NCBI RefSeq assembly: GCF_002858925.1
Contig: NZ_PJRS01000045.1
Location: forward strand, 1 to 64,000
DNA from: Caulobacter zeae
Lineage (GTDB): Bacteria > Pseudomonadota > Alphaproteobacteria > Caulobacterales > Caulobacteraceae
Direction: 5' to 3'
DNA length: 64,000 nt
Part shown: one piece after another, positions 47,329 to 55,856 of the stretch
Numbering within the stretch: the stretch's first letter is position 1
Layout of the letters: each line of letters starts with the position of its first letter
Translations under genes and position numbers: made by a program
The notes under the pieces: model-generated
Told to the model about the DNA's origin: nothing
Databases searched by the model: none
Seen by the model: only the letters and a program-made list of their open reading frames with translations

Positions 47329-49597
47329 ACTGCGCGTTCAGCCCGTCCACCGCGCTGCTGGCCACCCAGACGTCGAACACGCCCGGCTCGGCGCCCCAGC
47401 GGTCGCCCTCGCCGAAGAAGGTCAGGCTGCCGCGTTCCAGCTCGAAGGTGATGTCGCGGCTCTCGCCCGGCTTCAGGGTCACCCGCAGGAAGCGCTTGAG
47501 CTCGCGCACCGGCCGCGTGCGGCTGGCCACCCGGTCGCGGGTGTAGAGCTGCACCACATGCACGCCCTCGCGCTTGCCGGTGTTGGTCACCCGGGCGCTG
47601 ACCTGCAACTTGCCGTTCCAGGCCAGGGTCGGCGACGACAGCTTCAGGTTCGACAGGGAAAAGGTGGTGTAGGCCAGGCCATGGCCGAACGGGTACAGCG
47701 CCTCGTTCCTCACCGTGCGCCAGCGGGCCTTGTATTCCTGGATCTCGCTGTCGGCCGGGGCCGGACGGCCCGTCGAGCGGTGATTGTAGGCGTAGGGCTG
47801 CTGGCCGCTCTCGTAGGGAAAGCTGACCGGCAGGCGGCCCGAGGGGTTCACCGACCCGAACACCACGTCTGCCACCGCGTGGCCGGTCTCGGTGCCCAGG
47901 AACCAGGTGGCCAGGATGGCCGGGGCGTTCTTCACCGCGCCGTCCAGCACCAGCGCCCGGCCGTGGCGCAGCAGCACGACGGTGGGGCGGCCGACAGCGG
48001 CGACGGCCTCGGCCAGCATCATCTGCGGTTTGGGTATGCCGATCTCGGTGCGCGACTGGGCCTCGCCCGACATGTTCTGGCCCTCGCCGATGGCCAGCAC
48101 GACGATGTCGGCGGCCCGGGCGGCGGCGACCGCGGCCTCGATCCCGCCGGGAATGGAAGCCTCGACGTCGCTGCCCTTGACGGTCTGCAACAGGTTCGGG
48201 TCGGCCATGGCCTGGCGGAAGCCCGTGGCCAGGTCGACGCCCAGGCTCTTGTCGCCGAAGAAGGCCCACGGCCCCAGGATGTTGTCGCGGTCGTCGGCGA
48301 ACGGCCCGATCAGCGCGATGCGCTTGCCCGAGCGCGGCAGCGGCAGCAGATTCCCGTCGTTCTTCAGCAGCACGATCGAGGCCGCGCCGGCCTCGCGGGA
48401 GAGCGCGCGCATGGCCGGCGTCGCCGTGCGGGCGGCCTGGGCCTTGGCGTCGATCGAGCGGAACGGCTGGTCGAACAGGCCGATGGCCTCCTTCAGCATC
48501 AGCACCCGGCGCACGGCCTGGTCGACCACCGCCATCGGCACGGCGCCGCTCTTGACCAGTTCGGGCAGGTAGCGGCTGTAGAGCCCGCTCTGCATGCTGA
48601 TGTCGACGCCCGCCAGGATCGCCAGGCGCGCGGCGTCGCGATCGTCGGCGGCATAGCCGTGGGCCACCAGTTCCTGGTCGGCGGTGTAGTCGGAGATGAC
48701 CACGCCCTTGAAGCCCCACTCGGTGCGCAGCAGGTCGGTCAGCAGGCGCTTGTTGGCCGTGGCCGGCACGCCGTTGATGTCGTTGAAGGCCGACATGGCG
48801 GTCAGGCACCCGGCCTCGAAGGCGGCCTGGAACGGCGGCAGGTGCACCTCGCGCAGCGTGGCTTCGGACAGCTCGACGGTGTTGTAGTCCATGCCCGCGG
48901 CCACCGCGCCATAGGCGGCGAAGTGCTTGGCGCAGGCCAGCATCGAGTCCGGCGACTTAAGGTCCGGCCCCTGGAAGCCGCGCACCCGGGCCTGGGCCAG
49001 CGCCTCCCCTAGGAACACGTCCTCGCCCGAGCCCTCGGCCACCCGGCCCCAGCGCTCGTCGCGGGCGACGTCGACCATCGGCGCGAAGGTCCAGTGCAGG
49101 CCGTGGGCCGTGGCTTCCTGCGCGGCGGCGCGGGCGGTGCGATAGGCCAGCGGCGGGTCGAAGCTGGCGGCCTCGGCCAGCGGGATCGGATAGACGGTCT
49201 TGAAGCCGTGGATGACGTCGGCGGCCAGCAGCAGCGGAATACCGAGGCGCGAATGCTCCACCGCCGCGGTCTGGGCCAGCAGGGCCCCCTCGACGCCGAC
49301 GCCGTTCATCAGCGTGCCGATCTTCCCCGCCCGGGTCTCGGCCAGCAGCTGCTGGGTGTTGCGCAGGTTGATGGCGGGGTTCATGTCGCCCACCGGCGGG
49401 CGGATCATGTCGGCGTAGCACGACAGCTGGCCGGCTTTCTCGTCGATGGTCATCTGGGCGATCAGCGCCTCGACCCGCTGGGAGCCCCTCGCCTGCGCCG
49501 CCGCCCGGCCGGCCACCGCCAGCCCGGCCAGGCCCGCCGCCCCGGCCATCAGTCCACGACGGCTGATCCCTTCAAGCGAAGCTTCGCGCCGATCCAT
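47309..49597 (-). CDS. GH3 beta-glucosidase/xylosidase (BglX-like)
   Basis: A 762-residue periplasmic family 3 glycosidase. The Tat-type leader is ISRRGLMAGAAGLAGLAVAGRAAA. The barrel has IPLLLAADVIHGFKTVYPIPLAEAASFDP, ACAKHFAAYGA and nucleophile Asp303 in GVVISDYTADQELVAHG. The alpha/beta domain has SIVLLKNDGNLLPLP and ENQ-like IGEGQNMSGEAQSR, and a fibronectin-III-like end has VTNTGKREGVHVVQLYTRD. This is the BglX layout. The ATG at 49597 follows GGAAGGGATTCT; the much longer open frame upstream is a shadow of the pseG gene. It overlaps the hydroxylase tail by 20 bases and is divergent from a small acidic gene. Confidence 0.92.
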   Translation of the reverse strand: MDRREASLEGISRRGLMAGAAGLAGLAVAGRAAAQARGSQRVEALIAQMTIDEKAGQLSCYADMIRPPVGDMNPAINLRNTQQLLAETRAGKIGTLMNGVGVEGALLAQTAAVEHSRLGIPLLLAADVIHGFKTVYPIPLAEAASFDPPLAYRTARAAAQEATAHGLHWTFAPMVDVARDERWGRVAEGSGEDVFLGEALAQARVRGFQGPDLKSPDSMLACAKHFAAYGAVAAGMDYNTVELSEATLREVHLPPFQAAFEAGCLTAMSAFNDINGVPATANKRLLTDLLRTEWGFKGVVISDYTADQELVAHGYAADDRDAARLAILAGVDISMQSGLYSRYLPELVKSGAVPMAVVDQAVRRVLMLKEAIGLFDQPFRSIDAKAQAARTATPAMRALSREAGAASIVLLKNDGNLLPLPRSGKRIALIGPFADDRDNILGPWAFFGDKSLGVDLATGFRQAMADPNLLQTVKGSDVEASIPGGIEAAVAAARAADIVVLAIGEGQNMSGEAQSRTEIGIPKPQMMLAEAVAAVGRPTVVLLRHGRALVLDGAVKNAPAILATWFLGTETGHAVADVVFGSVNPSGRLPVSFPYESGQQPYAYNHRSTGRPAPADSEIQEYKARWRTVRNEALYPFGHGLAYTTFSLSNLKLSSPTLAWNGKLQVSARVTNTGKREGVHVVQLYTRDRVASRTRPVRELKRFLRVTLKPGESRDITFELERGSLTFFGEGDRWGAEPGVFDVWVASSAVDGLNAQFTLLGA

Positions 49598-49728
49598 AGA
49601 ATCCCTTCCAGCAGTGTCGCGGCCGGCAACCTCGCCGACCGGGGCGCATCGCGCAACGCCTCGCCCCTCATCGGGCGAACCTGTGACGGCCGCTTGCGTT
49701 ATCAGTCTGGCTGAAGGGAGACCCGACC

Positions 49729-49953
49729 ATGTCCGCTCAATGGCGCATCGAGATCCGGCTGGGCGATGGCCACGCCCCGCTGCGCAGCGTGCTCGTCGAG
49801 GCCGACACCGAGGTCGACGCCCTGCGGCAGGTGCTGGCCGAGGCCGAACGCGACCATGTCGCCGCCGAGGAACTGTTGCTGGACGGCCAGGAAGAGGTGT
49901 TCTCGCGCACCGAGGTGCAGGACGGCCACGTGGAGCACCAGGCCCAGGCCTGA
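49729..49953 (+). CDS. small acidic protein of unknown function
   Basis: A 74-residue soluble, acidic protein (WRIEIRLGDGHAPLRSVLVE near the start, VFSRTEVQDGHVEH near the end) with a predicted strand-helix-strand pattern and no Cys, signal or membrane segment. A GGGAG ribosome site 9 bases before the ATG supports translation. I do not recognise a family. It lies upstream of pseG and is divergent from a GH3 gene; nothing indicates its role. Confidence 0.65.
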   Translation: MSAQWRIEIRLGDGHAPLRSVLVEADTEVDALRQVLAEAERDHVAAEELLLDGQEEVFSRTEVQDGHVEHQAQA

Positions 49954-49996
49954 CAGCCCGCTCGCCCGCTGCCTGGGCCTGTGCTAGGCCCGGTGC

Positions 49997-51049
49997 ATGG
50001 CTGGAGAACGCATCCTTTTCGTCGTCAACGCCGGCCCCAGCGTCGGCGGCGGCCACTTCATGCGCGGCCTCAACCTGGCGCGGGCGCTCGAAGCCGCCGG
50101 CGCGGCCTGCGCATTCGCAGGGCCGCCCGCTGTGGCGGGCCTCGCCGCGACCTTCGCCTCGCCCGACCTCTGCGTCGGAACCTTCGCCGACTGCGACCTC
50201 GTGGCCGGCGCCGCCGACCTCGCGGCCGGCTACGACGCCGTCGTCTTCGACCACTACCAACTCGACGCAGGCGACCACCGCCGCATCGCCGCCGGCCGCC
50301 CGACCCTGGTGGTCGACGACCTGGCCGACCGCCCGCTGGCCGCCGACCTGCTGGTCGACGCCGGGGTGACGCGGCGAGCGCAGGACTATGCCGGCCTCGT
50401 CCCCGCCCACGCCCAACTGCTGCTCGGCCCCAACCATGCGGCGCTGTCGCCGGCCTTCGCCGCCCTGCGCGATGAGGCCCTGGCCCGCCGTGCGGGCACG
50501 CGGCGTGTGGAGCGGGTGCTGGTCTCGCTTGGCCTGACCGACGTCGGCGGGATCACCGCCCGCACCGTCGAGACCCTGCTGCCGGTGCTGGGCGAGCGCG
50601 CCCTGGACGTCGTGGTCGGCGGCCTGGCGACCAGCCTGCCGGGCCTGCGTGAAATCGCCGCATTCGATCCGCGCCTGGCCCTGCACATCGACAGCCGCGA
50701 CATGCCGCGCCTGATCGCCGAGGCCGACCTGGCCATCGGCGCCTCCGGCTCCAGCAGCTGGGAGCGCTGCGTGCTCGCCCTGCCCACGCTCTCGCTGGTG
50801 CTGGCCGACAACCAGCGCGAGGCGGCCCAGGCGCTGTCGGATCTCGGCGCGCACCGGTCGCTCGACGCCAGGTCGGACGGCGACCTCCAAAACGCCTTCG
50901 CCGCCCTCGCCGAGGACCCTGACGCCTGGCGCGCCATGTCGGCCGCCGCCGCGGGCGTCTGCGACGGCCTGGGCGCCCGCCGCACGGCCGACCGGTTCAT
51001 TGCCCTGATTTCGCCCCGTTTCGGAAACAATCGCGCGACGCCCCTCTGA
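49997..51049 (+). CDS. pseG: PseG-type UDP-sugar hydrolase
   Basis: A 350-residue GT-B-like hydrolase that removes UDP from 2,4-diacetamido-2,4,6-trideoxy-altrose in pseudaminic-acid synthesis. Visible parts are the N-terminal ILFVVNAGPSVGGGHFMRGLNLARAL (His20 corresponds to the catalytic His of PseG), DAVVFDHYQLDAGDHRRI, LVSLGLTDVGGITARTVETLL, and the UDP-binding IGASGSSSWERCVLALPTLSLVLADNQ. pseH follows 43 bases later. In Caulobacter these enzymes supply the nonulosonic acid that decorates flagellins (I recall the flm genes). Confidence 0.88.
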   Translation: MAGERILFVVNAGPSVGGGHFMRGLNLARALEAAGAACAFAGPPAVAGLAATFASPDLCVGTFADCDLVAGAADLAAGYDAVVFDHYQLDAGDHRRIAAGRPTLVVDDLADRPLAADLLVDAGVTRRAQDYAGLVPAHAQLLLGPNHAALSPAFAALRDEALARRAGTRRVERVLVSLGLTDVGGITARTVETLLPVLGERALDVVVGGLATSLPGLREIAAFDPRLALHIDSRDMPRLIAEADLAIGASGSSSWERCVLALPTLSLVLADNQREAAQALSDLGAHRSLDARSDGDLQNAFAALAEDPDAWRAMSAAAAGVCDGLGARRTADRFIALISPRFGNNRATPL

Positions 51050-51092
51050 CACTTACCCGCGCGTAAGCCCGTCAAGCGTCGAGACCCCCGTC

Positions 51093-51671
51093 ATGCCCAC
51101 AGTCACCCTGCGCGCCGTCGAGGCGCACGATCAGGAGCGGCTGCTGGAATGGCGCAACTCCGACGCCGTCGCTCCCTACATGTACAGCGACCACCTGATC
51201 TCGCATGGTGAGCACGCCGCGTGGTTCTCCCGCCTGGGGTCTAACCCCGCCGTTCGCTACTGGGTCATCGAACTGGACGGCCATCCGGTGGGCCTGGCCA
51301 ACCTGGCCGACATCGACCTGAAGAACCGCCGCTGCGCCTGGGCCTACTACCTGGCCGATCCGTCGGTGCGCGGCCTGGGCGTCGGCAGCTTCGTCGAATA
51401 CTGGGTGATCGAATACGTATTCGGCGTGCTGGGCCTGACCAAGCTGTGGTGCGAGGTCATCGAGAGCAACAAGGCCGTGTGGCGCCTGCACGAAGGCTTC
51501 GGCTTCACCCGCGAGGCGGTGCTGCGCAACCACGTGGTCAAGGGCGGTCAGGCGCTCGACGTCATCGGCCTTGGCCTGCTGGAGAGCGAATGGCGCGGCG
51601 CCGCCCGCGACGCCGCCCGCGAGCGGCTGATCGCCAAGGGCTTCGACCTGTCGGGCGTTTCCGCCGCCTAG
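51093..51671 (+). CDS. pseH: PseH-type sugar N-acetyltransferase
   Basis: A 192-residue GNAT acetyltransferase. It opens VTLRAVEAHDQERLLEWRNSD. The acetyl-CoA motif A is DPSVRGLGVGSFVEYWVIEYVFG, and KLWCEVIESNKAVWRLHEGFGF follows. This matches PseH, which acetylates UDP-4-amino-4,6-dideoxy-N-acetyl-altrosamine in the step before PseG. It forms a transcription unit with pseG. Its stop and the stop of the opposing SpsF-family gene share CTAG (4-base overlap). Confidence 0.9.
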   Translation: MPTVTLRAVEAHDQERLLEWRNSDAVAPYMYSDHLISHGEHAAWFSRLGSNPAVRYWVIELDGHPVGLANLADIDLKNRRCAWAYYLADPSVRGLGVGSFVEYWVIEYVFGVLGLTKLWCEVIESNKAVWRLHEGFGFTREAVLRNHVVKGGQALDVIGLGLLESEWRGAARDAARERLIAKGFDLSGVSAA

Positions 51672-52387
51672 ATCCGCGGCAGGTCGCCCAGGCTGGCGAG
51701 GTCGGGGCGACCGCGCACCAGCGTCCGGATGTCGTCCGAGGTGAAGGCAGGCTCGGCCGGATAGAGCGCCTCGTAGACCGCCCGCACGAAATCGAGGTCC
51801 GACGGCAGGTCGACCGTCCAGCGCACCTGGCTCTCGTCGACCGCCTGGGTCAGGCCGCCCAATCGGAAGCGCTCGGGCCGGCGATAGACGAAAGGCGTGA
51901 CGTGCTCGCGCTCGTAGGGGTCGCCCGCCTCCGCCGCCATCAGCCGCAGCAGGCCGACGCTCAGGATCTCGGCGTCCAGCCCGATCGGATAGGTCCGGTG
52001 CGGCAGGGTGGTGGCCGAATAGTCGGCGCCATTGGCCAGGTGCTCGCCGATCAGCGCCTCGATCAGCACCGGATCGGCCAGCGGGCAATCGGCCGTCAGC
52101 CGCAGCATCAGGTCATCGTCCGCCAGCCCCGCCACCGCCCCGGCGAACCGGCCCAGCACGTCGTCCAGCGAGCCGCGAAACACCTCGACGCCCGCCGCCT
52201 CGAGCGTTTCAGCCAGCGGATCGTCGCTGGCCTGGTTTGAGGTCGCCGTGATCAACCGGTCGATCGAGGCGACGCGGCGCAGGCGCTCGACCTGGCGCAG
52301 CACCATCGGCGCCCCGACGACATCGGCCAGCACCTTGCCCGGCAGGCGGGTCGAACTCATCCGGGCCTGCAGCAGCGCGACGATCAC
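51668..52387 (-). CDS. spsF: SpsF-family cytidylyltransferase-like protein
   Basis: A 239-residue nucleotidyltransferase related to CMP-sugar synthases and the SpsF proteins of spore-coat and flagellar glycan loci. The N-terminal VALLQARMSSTRLPGKVLADV is the CTP-binding loop; LMLRLTADCPLADPVLIEALI carries the metal-binding Asp, and RWTVDLPSDLDFVRAVYEALYP the second acidic site. It starts at GTG 52387 behind GGGAGG; the longer open frame is the shadow of a GH3 gene. With pseG and pseH facing it, the likely product is a CMP-activated nonulosonic acid. pseB, pseC and pseI are not in the window. Confidence 0.82.
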   Translation of the reverse strand: MIVALLQARMSSTRLPGKVLADVVGAPMVLRQVERLRRVASIDRLITATSNQASDDPLAETLEAAGVEVFRGSLDDVLGRFAGAVAGLADDDLMLRLTADCPLADPVLIEALIGEHLANGADYSATTLPHRTYPIGLDAEILSVGLLRLMAAEAGDPYEREHVTPFVYRRPERFRLGGLTQAVDESQVRWTVDLPSDLDFVRAVYEALYPAEPAFTSDDIRTLVRGRPDLASLGDLPRI

Positions 52388-52494
52388 CGCGCGCCCTCCC
52401 GCCACACTGCTTGTCTTGAGGTCATAGTTCGCAGCCTCGGCCCGGTCGGTTAAGGAGGACTTTCGCTCGCCGAGCGGGTTTGGACAACCAAGCG

Positions 52495-52510
52495 TTGACA
52501 GCGTTGTCAA
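52495..52510. promoter_or_regulatory. TGACA-type operator upstream of GH3 at 52569
   Basis: TTGACAGCGTTGTCAA: 14 of 16 positions are palindromic. It lies 59 bases before the GH3 start and resembles TGACAACGTTGCCA at 33998. It is consistent with a LacI-family operator for a glucoside- or xyloside-responsive repressor that is not identified here. Confidence 0.6.
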
Positions 52511-52568
52511 ACCATAGTGCTCTCCCCGCCTAACGACCGCGCACGACGATCGAAGGGAGAAGGACGCC

Positions 52569-54872
52569 ATGGGACCGCTGATCGACCGCCGCGCGCTGCT
52601 GGCCACCGGGGCCGCTCTGGGCATGGCGCCCGCCCTGCCCGCGCTCGCCGCCGACCAGGACGCCCGCGTCCGCGCCCTCCTGGCGCAGATGACCCTCGAC
52701 GAGAAGATCGGCCAGACCCACCAGCCGGCCGGCGGCCGCCAGAAGGCGCTGAACTCCAAGATCGACGCGACGGCCCTGGACCTCGTCCGCAAGGGCGGCG
52801 TCGGCTCGTACCTGCACGTGGCCGGCGCAGCCTTCCTGCGCGAACTGCAACGCACGGCCGTCGAGGAGTCGCGGCTGAAGATCCCGCTGCTGTTCGCCAT
52901 CGACGTGGTGCACGGCTTCCGCACCCTCTACCCCGTGCCGCTGGCCATGGCGGCGACCTTCGACCCGGAGATCGTCCGCGCCACCGCCCGCATGGCCGCC
53001 GTCGAGACCGCCGTCAGCGGCCTGCACTGGACCTTCGCGCCGATGGTCGACATCGCCCGCGACCCGCGCTGGGGCCGCATCGTCGAGGGGGCCGGCGAGG
53101 ATCCGTATCTGGGCGGCGTCATGGCCGCCGCCCAGGTGCGCGGCTTCCAGGGCGAGGGCCCATCGAGCAAGGGATTGGCCGCCAAGGACTCCATCCTGGC
53201 CTGCGCCAAGCACTTCGGGGCCTATGGCGCGGCGGCCGGCGGCCGCGACTACGACAGCGCCGAGCTGTCGGACCGCACGCTGAACGAGGTCTACCTGCCG
53301 CCCTTCCATGCGGCGGCCAAGGCTGGCGCCGGCACGATGATGACGGCCTTCAACGACCTGAACGGCGCGCCGACCACCGCCAACACCGCCCTCGTGCGCG
53401 GCGTGCTCAAGACCCAGTGGACCTGGCCCGGCCTGGTGGTCAGCGACTGGAACGCCATCCTCGAGCTGATCAATCACGGCATCGCCGAGAACCCGGTGCA
53501 GGCCGCCGCCCTGGCGCTGAAGGCCGGGATCGACATGGACATGGCCAGCGGCGTCTACGCCGCCCACCTGAAGACCGCCATCAGCCAGGATCCGTCGCTT
53601 TCGCCTCTGCTCGACCAGGCGGTGACCCGGATCCTGACCGCCAAGATGCGCCTTGGCCTGTTCGACGATCCCTATCGCTTCGGCGACGTCGAGCGCGAGA
53701 AGACCGTCTTCGTCGGCCCCGAGCATCGCGCCATCGCCCGCGAGGCGGCGCGCAAGGCCGTGGTGCTGCTGAAGAACGACGGCGGCCTGCTGCCCATCGC
53801 GCCCTCGGCCAGGAAGATCGCCGTCATCGGGGCCCTGGCGACCGACAACCTTTCCCAGCTCGGCTCGTGGAAGGCGCGCGGCCAGGTCGCCGACGTCGCC
53901 CCGCTTCTACCCGCCCTGAAGGCCATCGCACCGACCGGAACCGAGATCGTCCACGTCGCCGGCGCCGGTCCGCGCAGCGACGACGAGACGGGGATCCCCG
54001 CCGCCGTCGAGGCCGCCAAGGTCGCCGACCTCGTCCTGCTGATGGTCGGCGAGGACTTCGACCACAGCGGCGAGTCCCGCAGCCGCTCCGACCTCTCCCT
54101 GCCCGGCGCGCAGAGCGCCCTGGCCCGCGCTGTGCTGGCCGTCGGCAAGCCGGTGGTCGTGCTGCTGCCGTCGGGCCGCCCCCTGGTCGCGCCCGAGGTG
54201 CTGGAAAGGGCTCCGGCCGTGCTGGCCACCTGGTTCCTCGGCGTCGAGGCCGGACCGGCCCTGGCCGACATCCTATTCGGCAAGGCCGCGCCCGGCGGCC
54301 GGCTGCCCGTCGGCTTCCCCCGCGCCACCGGCCAGTCGCCGACCTACTACGCCCACGTCCCCACCGGCCGCCCGGCCGATCCGGACCTTGCCAAGGACAC
54401 CGTCCGCTACCACGACGTCGACATCGGCCCGCTGTTCCCGTTCGGCCATGGCCTGAGCTATGCCAGCTTCGCCTATTCCGACCTGGCGCTCGACCGCGAC
54501 AACGTCGCCCCAAGCGGCGCGGTGAAGGTGTCGCTGACCATCGCCAACACCGGCTCGGTCGCCGCCGACGAGGTGGTGCAACTCTATGTCCGCGACCCGG
54601 TCGCCAGCGTCGCCCGGCCGGTCAAGGAGCTGCGCGGCTTCGTCCGCGTGACCCTCAAGCCCGGCGAGCGCCGGCGCGTGACCTTCACCCTCGCCGCCGC
54701 CCAACTGGCGATCTGGAGCCCGGAAGGCTGGCGGGTCGAGGCCGGCAAGGTCGAGGTCATGGTCGGCTCGTCCTCGGCCGACATCCGCCTGCGCGGCGCC
54801 TTCACGATCGCAGCGCCCGGCAAGGCCCGCGAACCGGCCACCGCCATCCCGACGCCGGTCAGCGTGGCTTGA
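52569..54872 (+). CDS. GH3 beta-glucosidase/xylosidase (BglX-like)
   Basis: A 767-residue periplasmic family 3 glycosidase. The leader IDRRALLATGAALGMAPALPALAA is of Tat type. The barrel has IPLLFAIDVVHGFRTLYPVPLAMAATFDP, CAKHFGAYGA and nucleophile Asp293 in LVVSDWNAILELINHG. The alpha/beta domain has KAVVLLKNDGGLLPI and LLMVGEDFDHSGESRSR, and a C-terminal FnIII-like domain has IANTGSVAADEVVQLYVRD. It differs enough from the GH3 at 47309 to be a separate paralogue rather than a fresh duplicate. A TGACA-type operator and a GAAGGGAGAAGG ribosome site precede it. Confidence 0.93.
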   Translation: MGPLIDRRALLATGAALGMAPALPALAADQDARVRALLAQMTLDEKIGQTHQPAGGRQKALNSKIDATALDLVRKGGVGSYLHVAGAAFLRELQRTAVEESRLKIPLLFAIDVVHGFRTLYPVPLAMAATFDPEIVRATARMAAVETAVSGLHWTFAPMVDIARDPRWGRIVEGAGEDPYLGGVMAAAQVRGFQGEGPSSKGLAAKDSILACAKHFGAYGAAAGGRDYDSAELSDRTLNEVYLPPFHAAAKAGAGTMMTAFNDLNGAPTTANTALVRGVLKTQWTWPGLVVSDWNAILELINHGIAENPVQAAALALKAGIDMDMASGVYAAHLKTAISQDPSLSPLLDQAVTRILTAKMRLGLFDDPYRFGDVEREKTVFVGPEHRAIAREAARKAVVLLKNDGGLLPIAPSARKIAVIGALATDNLSQLGSWKARGQVADVAPLLPALKAIAPTGTEIVHVAGAGPRSDDETGIPAAVEAAKVADLVLLMVGEDFDHSGESRSRSDLSLPGAQSALARAVLAVGKPVVVLLPSGRPLVAPEVLERAPAVLATWFLGVEAGPALADILFGKAAPGGRLPVGFPRATGQSPTYYAHVPTGRPADPDLAKDTVRYHDVDIGPLFPFGHGLSYASFAYSDLALDRDNVAPSGAVKVSLTIANTGSVAADEVVQLYVRDPVASVARPVKELRGFVRVTLKPGERRRVTFTLAAAQLAIWSPEGWRVEAGKVEVMVGSSSADIRLRGAFTIAAPGKAREPATAIPTPVSVA

Positions 54873-54894
54873 GGGTCGATCGAGCGGTGGGTGA

Positions 54895-54982
54895 TCCTCG
54901 TACTTCGACAAGCTCAGGATGAGGATCATTCATATGCTCGGGCGGAGGAAAAACCTCATCCTGAGCCCGTCGAAGGAAGAGG
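54895..54982. repeat. intergenic repeat family E, copy 3
   Basis: The left arm ACTTCGACAAGCTCAGGATG and right arm CATCCTGAGCCCGTCGAAGG, with TCCTCG / GAGG edges, lie between the convergent GH3 and DHFR-like genes. Confidence 0.83.
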
Positions 54983-54997
54983 TTTTCGTCCTGGAAC

Positions 54998-55666
54998 TCA
55001 CCCCTCCCCCGCCCAGGCAGCCCGCCGCTCCAACTCCGCCTCGCTCGGCTCCTGCACCATGAACGAGCCGGTGCGCACCGGACCGTCGCGGCGGTAGCGG
55101 TTCACCACGACGCCGGTCTCGGCCAGGATCGAGCCGGTCAGGGCCCAGCCGCCCGGCGCGGCGGCCTCGTCGAACAGCCGCCGCCCAGGTCCCAGCAGCA
55201 GCGGAAAGACCATCAGCTGCATCTCGTCCACCAGGTCGGCGGCCAGCAGGGCGTGGACCAGCTGCGTCGAGCCTTGGGTCAGCAGATCCGGGCCCGCCTC
55301 GCCCTTCAGCTCCCGCACGCCCTCCACCGCGTCAGGCCCGACGAGGCGGCTGTTCTCCCAAGGCAGGGCCAGGCCCGGATCGCGGGAGGCGACGTGCTTG
55401 GTCGTGGCGTTGAAGCGCTCGGCGATCGGGTTCGCCGGATCCTGGTAGGGCCAGTGGGCGGCGAAGATCTCGTAGGTGCGGCGGCCCAGCAGCAGTTCGA
55501 ACGGGGCCTCGAACAGCGACATCACCGCTTGGCCGGTCACCGGATCCGAATACGGCGCCACCCAGCCGCCATGGGCGAAGCCGCCGCGCCGGTCCTCGTC
55601 CGGTCCGCCCGGCCCCTGCATCACCCCGTCCAGGCTGACGAAGGCGGCGACGATCAGCTTTCTCAT
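54998..55666 (-). CDS. dihydrofolate reductase-like (RibD C-terminal domain) protein
   Basis: A 222-residue protein of the same broad fold as the one at 211-741 but from a different subgroup. It has RKLIVAAFVSLDGVMQGPGGPDEDRRGG at the start, LLLGRRTYEIFAAHWPYQDP, LLTQGSTQLVHALLAADLVDEMQLMVFPLLLGPGRRLF, and a C-terminal extension. Family members are NADPH-dependent reductases, many without assigned substrate. It appears monocistronic and has no evident functional tie to its neighbours. Confidence 0.87.
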   Translation of the reverse strand: MRKLIVAAFVSLDGVMQGPGGPDEDRRGGFAHGGWVAPYSDPVTGQAVMSLFEAPFELLLGRRTYEIFAAHWPYQDPANPIAERFNATTKHVASRDPGLALPWENSRLVGPDAVEGVRELKGEAGPDLLTQGSTQLVHALLAADLVDEMQLMVFPLLLGPGRRLFDEAAAPGGWALTGSILAETGVVVNRYRRDGPVRTGSFMVQEPSEAELERRAAWAGEG

Positions 55667-55734
55667 GACCCTGCTCCCTGATGGTTCGCTGCAAGGACGG
55701 TTGGAGAAGGCGCGATCCTACATTTCGCCCCTCT

Positions 55735-55856
55735 TCTCCCTTCCCCCTTTGATGGGGGAAGGGTCGGGGATGGGGGTGACAACAGGTCAGGACCAGATGC
55801 CAGTCGAGCCGCCGCAACACCCCCACCCCTGTCCCTCCCCCATCGAGGGGGACGGG
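55735..55856. repeat. intergenic repeat family D, copy 2
   Basis: TCTCCCTTCCCCCTTTGATGG and GGAAGGGTCGGGGATGGG on the left, with CACCCCCACCCCTGTCCCTC and CATCGAGGGGGACGGG on the right in inverted orientation. Its right end abuts the stop codon of the MpaB-like gene at 55857. Confidence 0.8.

Noticed and set aside
49729-49953. Small acidic gene as a modified-peptide precursor for the sulfotransferase/hydroxylase pair
   Set aside because: It has no leader-core pattern, Cys, Tyr or cleavage motif, and a GH3 gene separates it from the pair.
47309-54872. The two BglX-like GH3 genes as a recent tandem duplication
   Set aside because: They are on opposite strands, separated by about 3 kb of pse genes, and their protein sequences differ throughout; an old paralogue pair is more likely.
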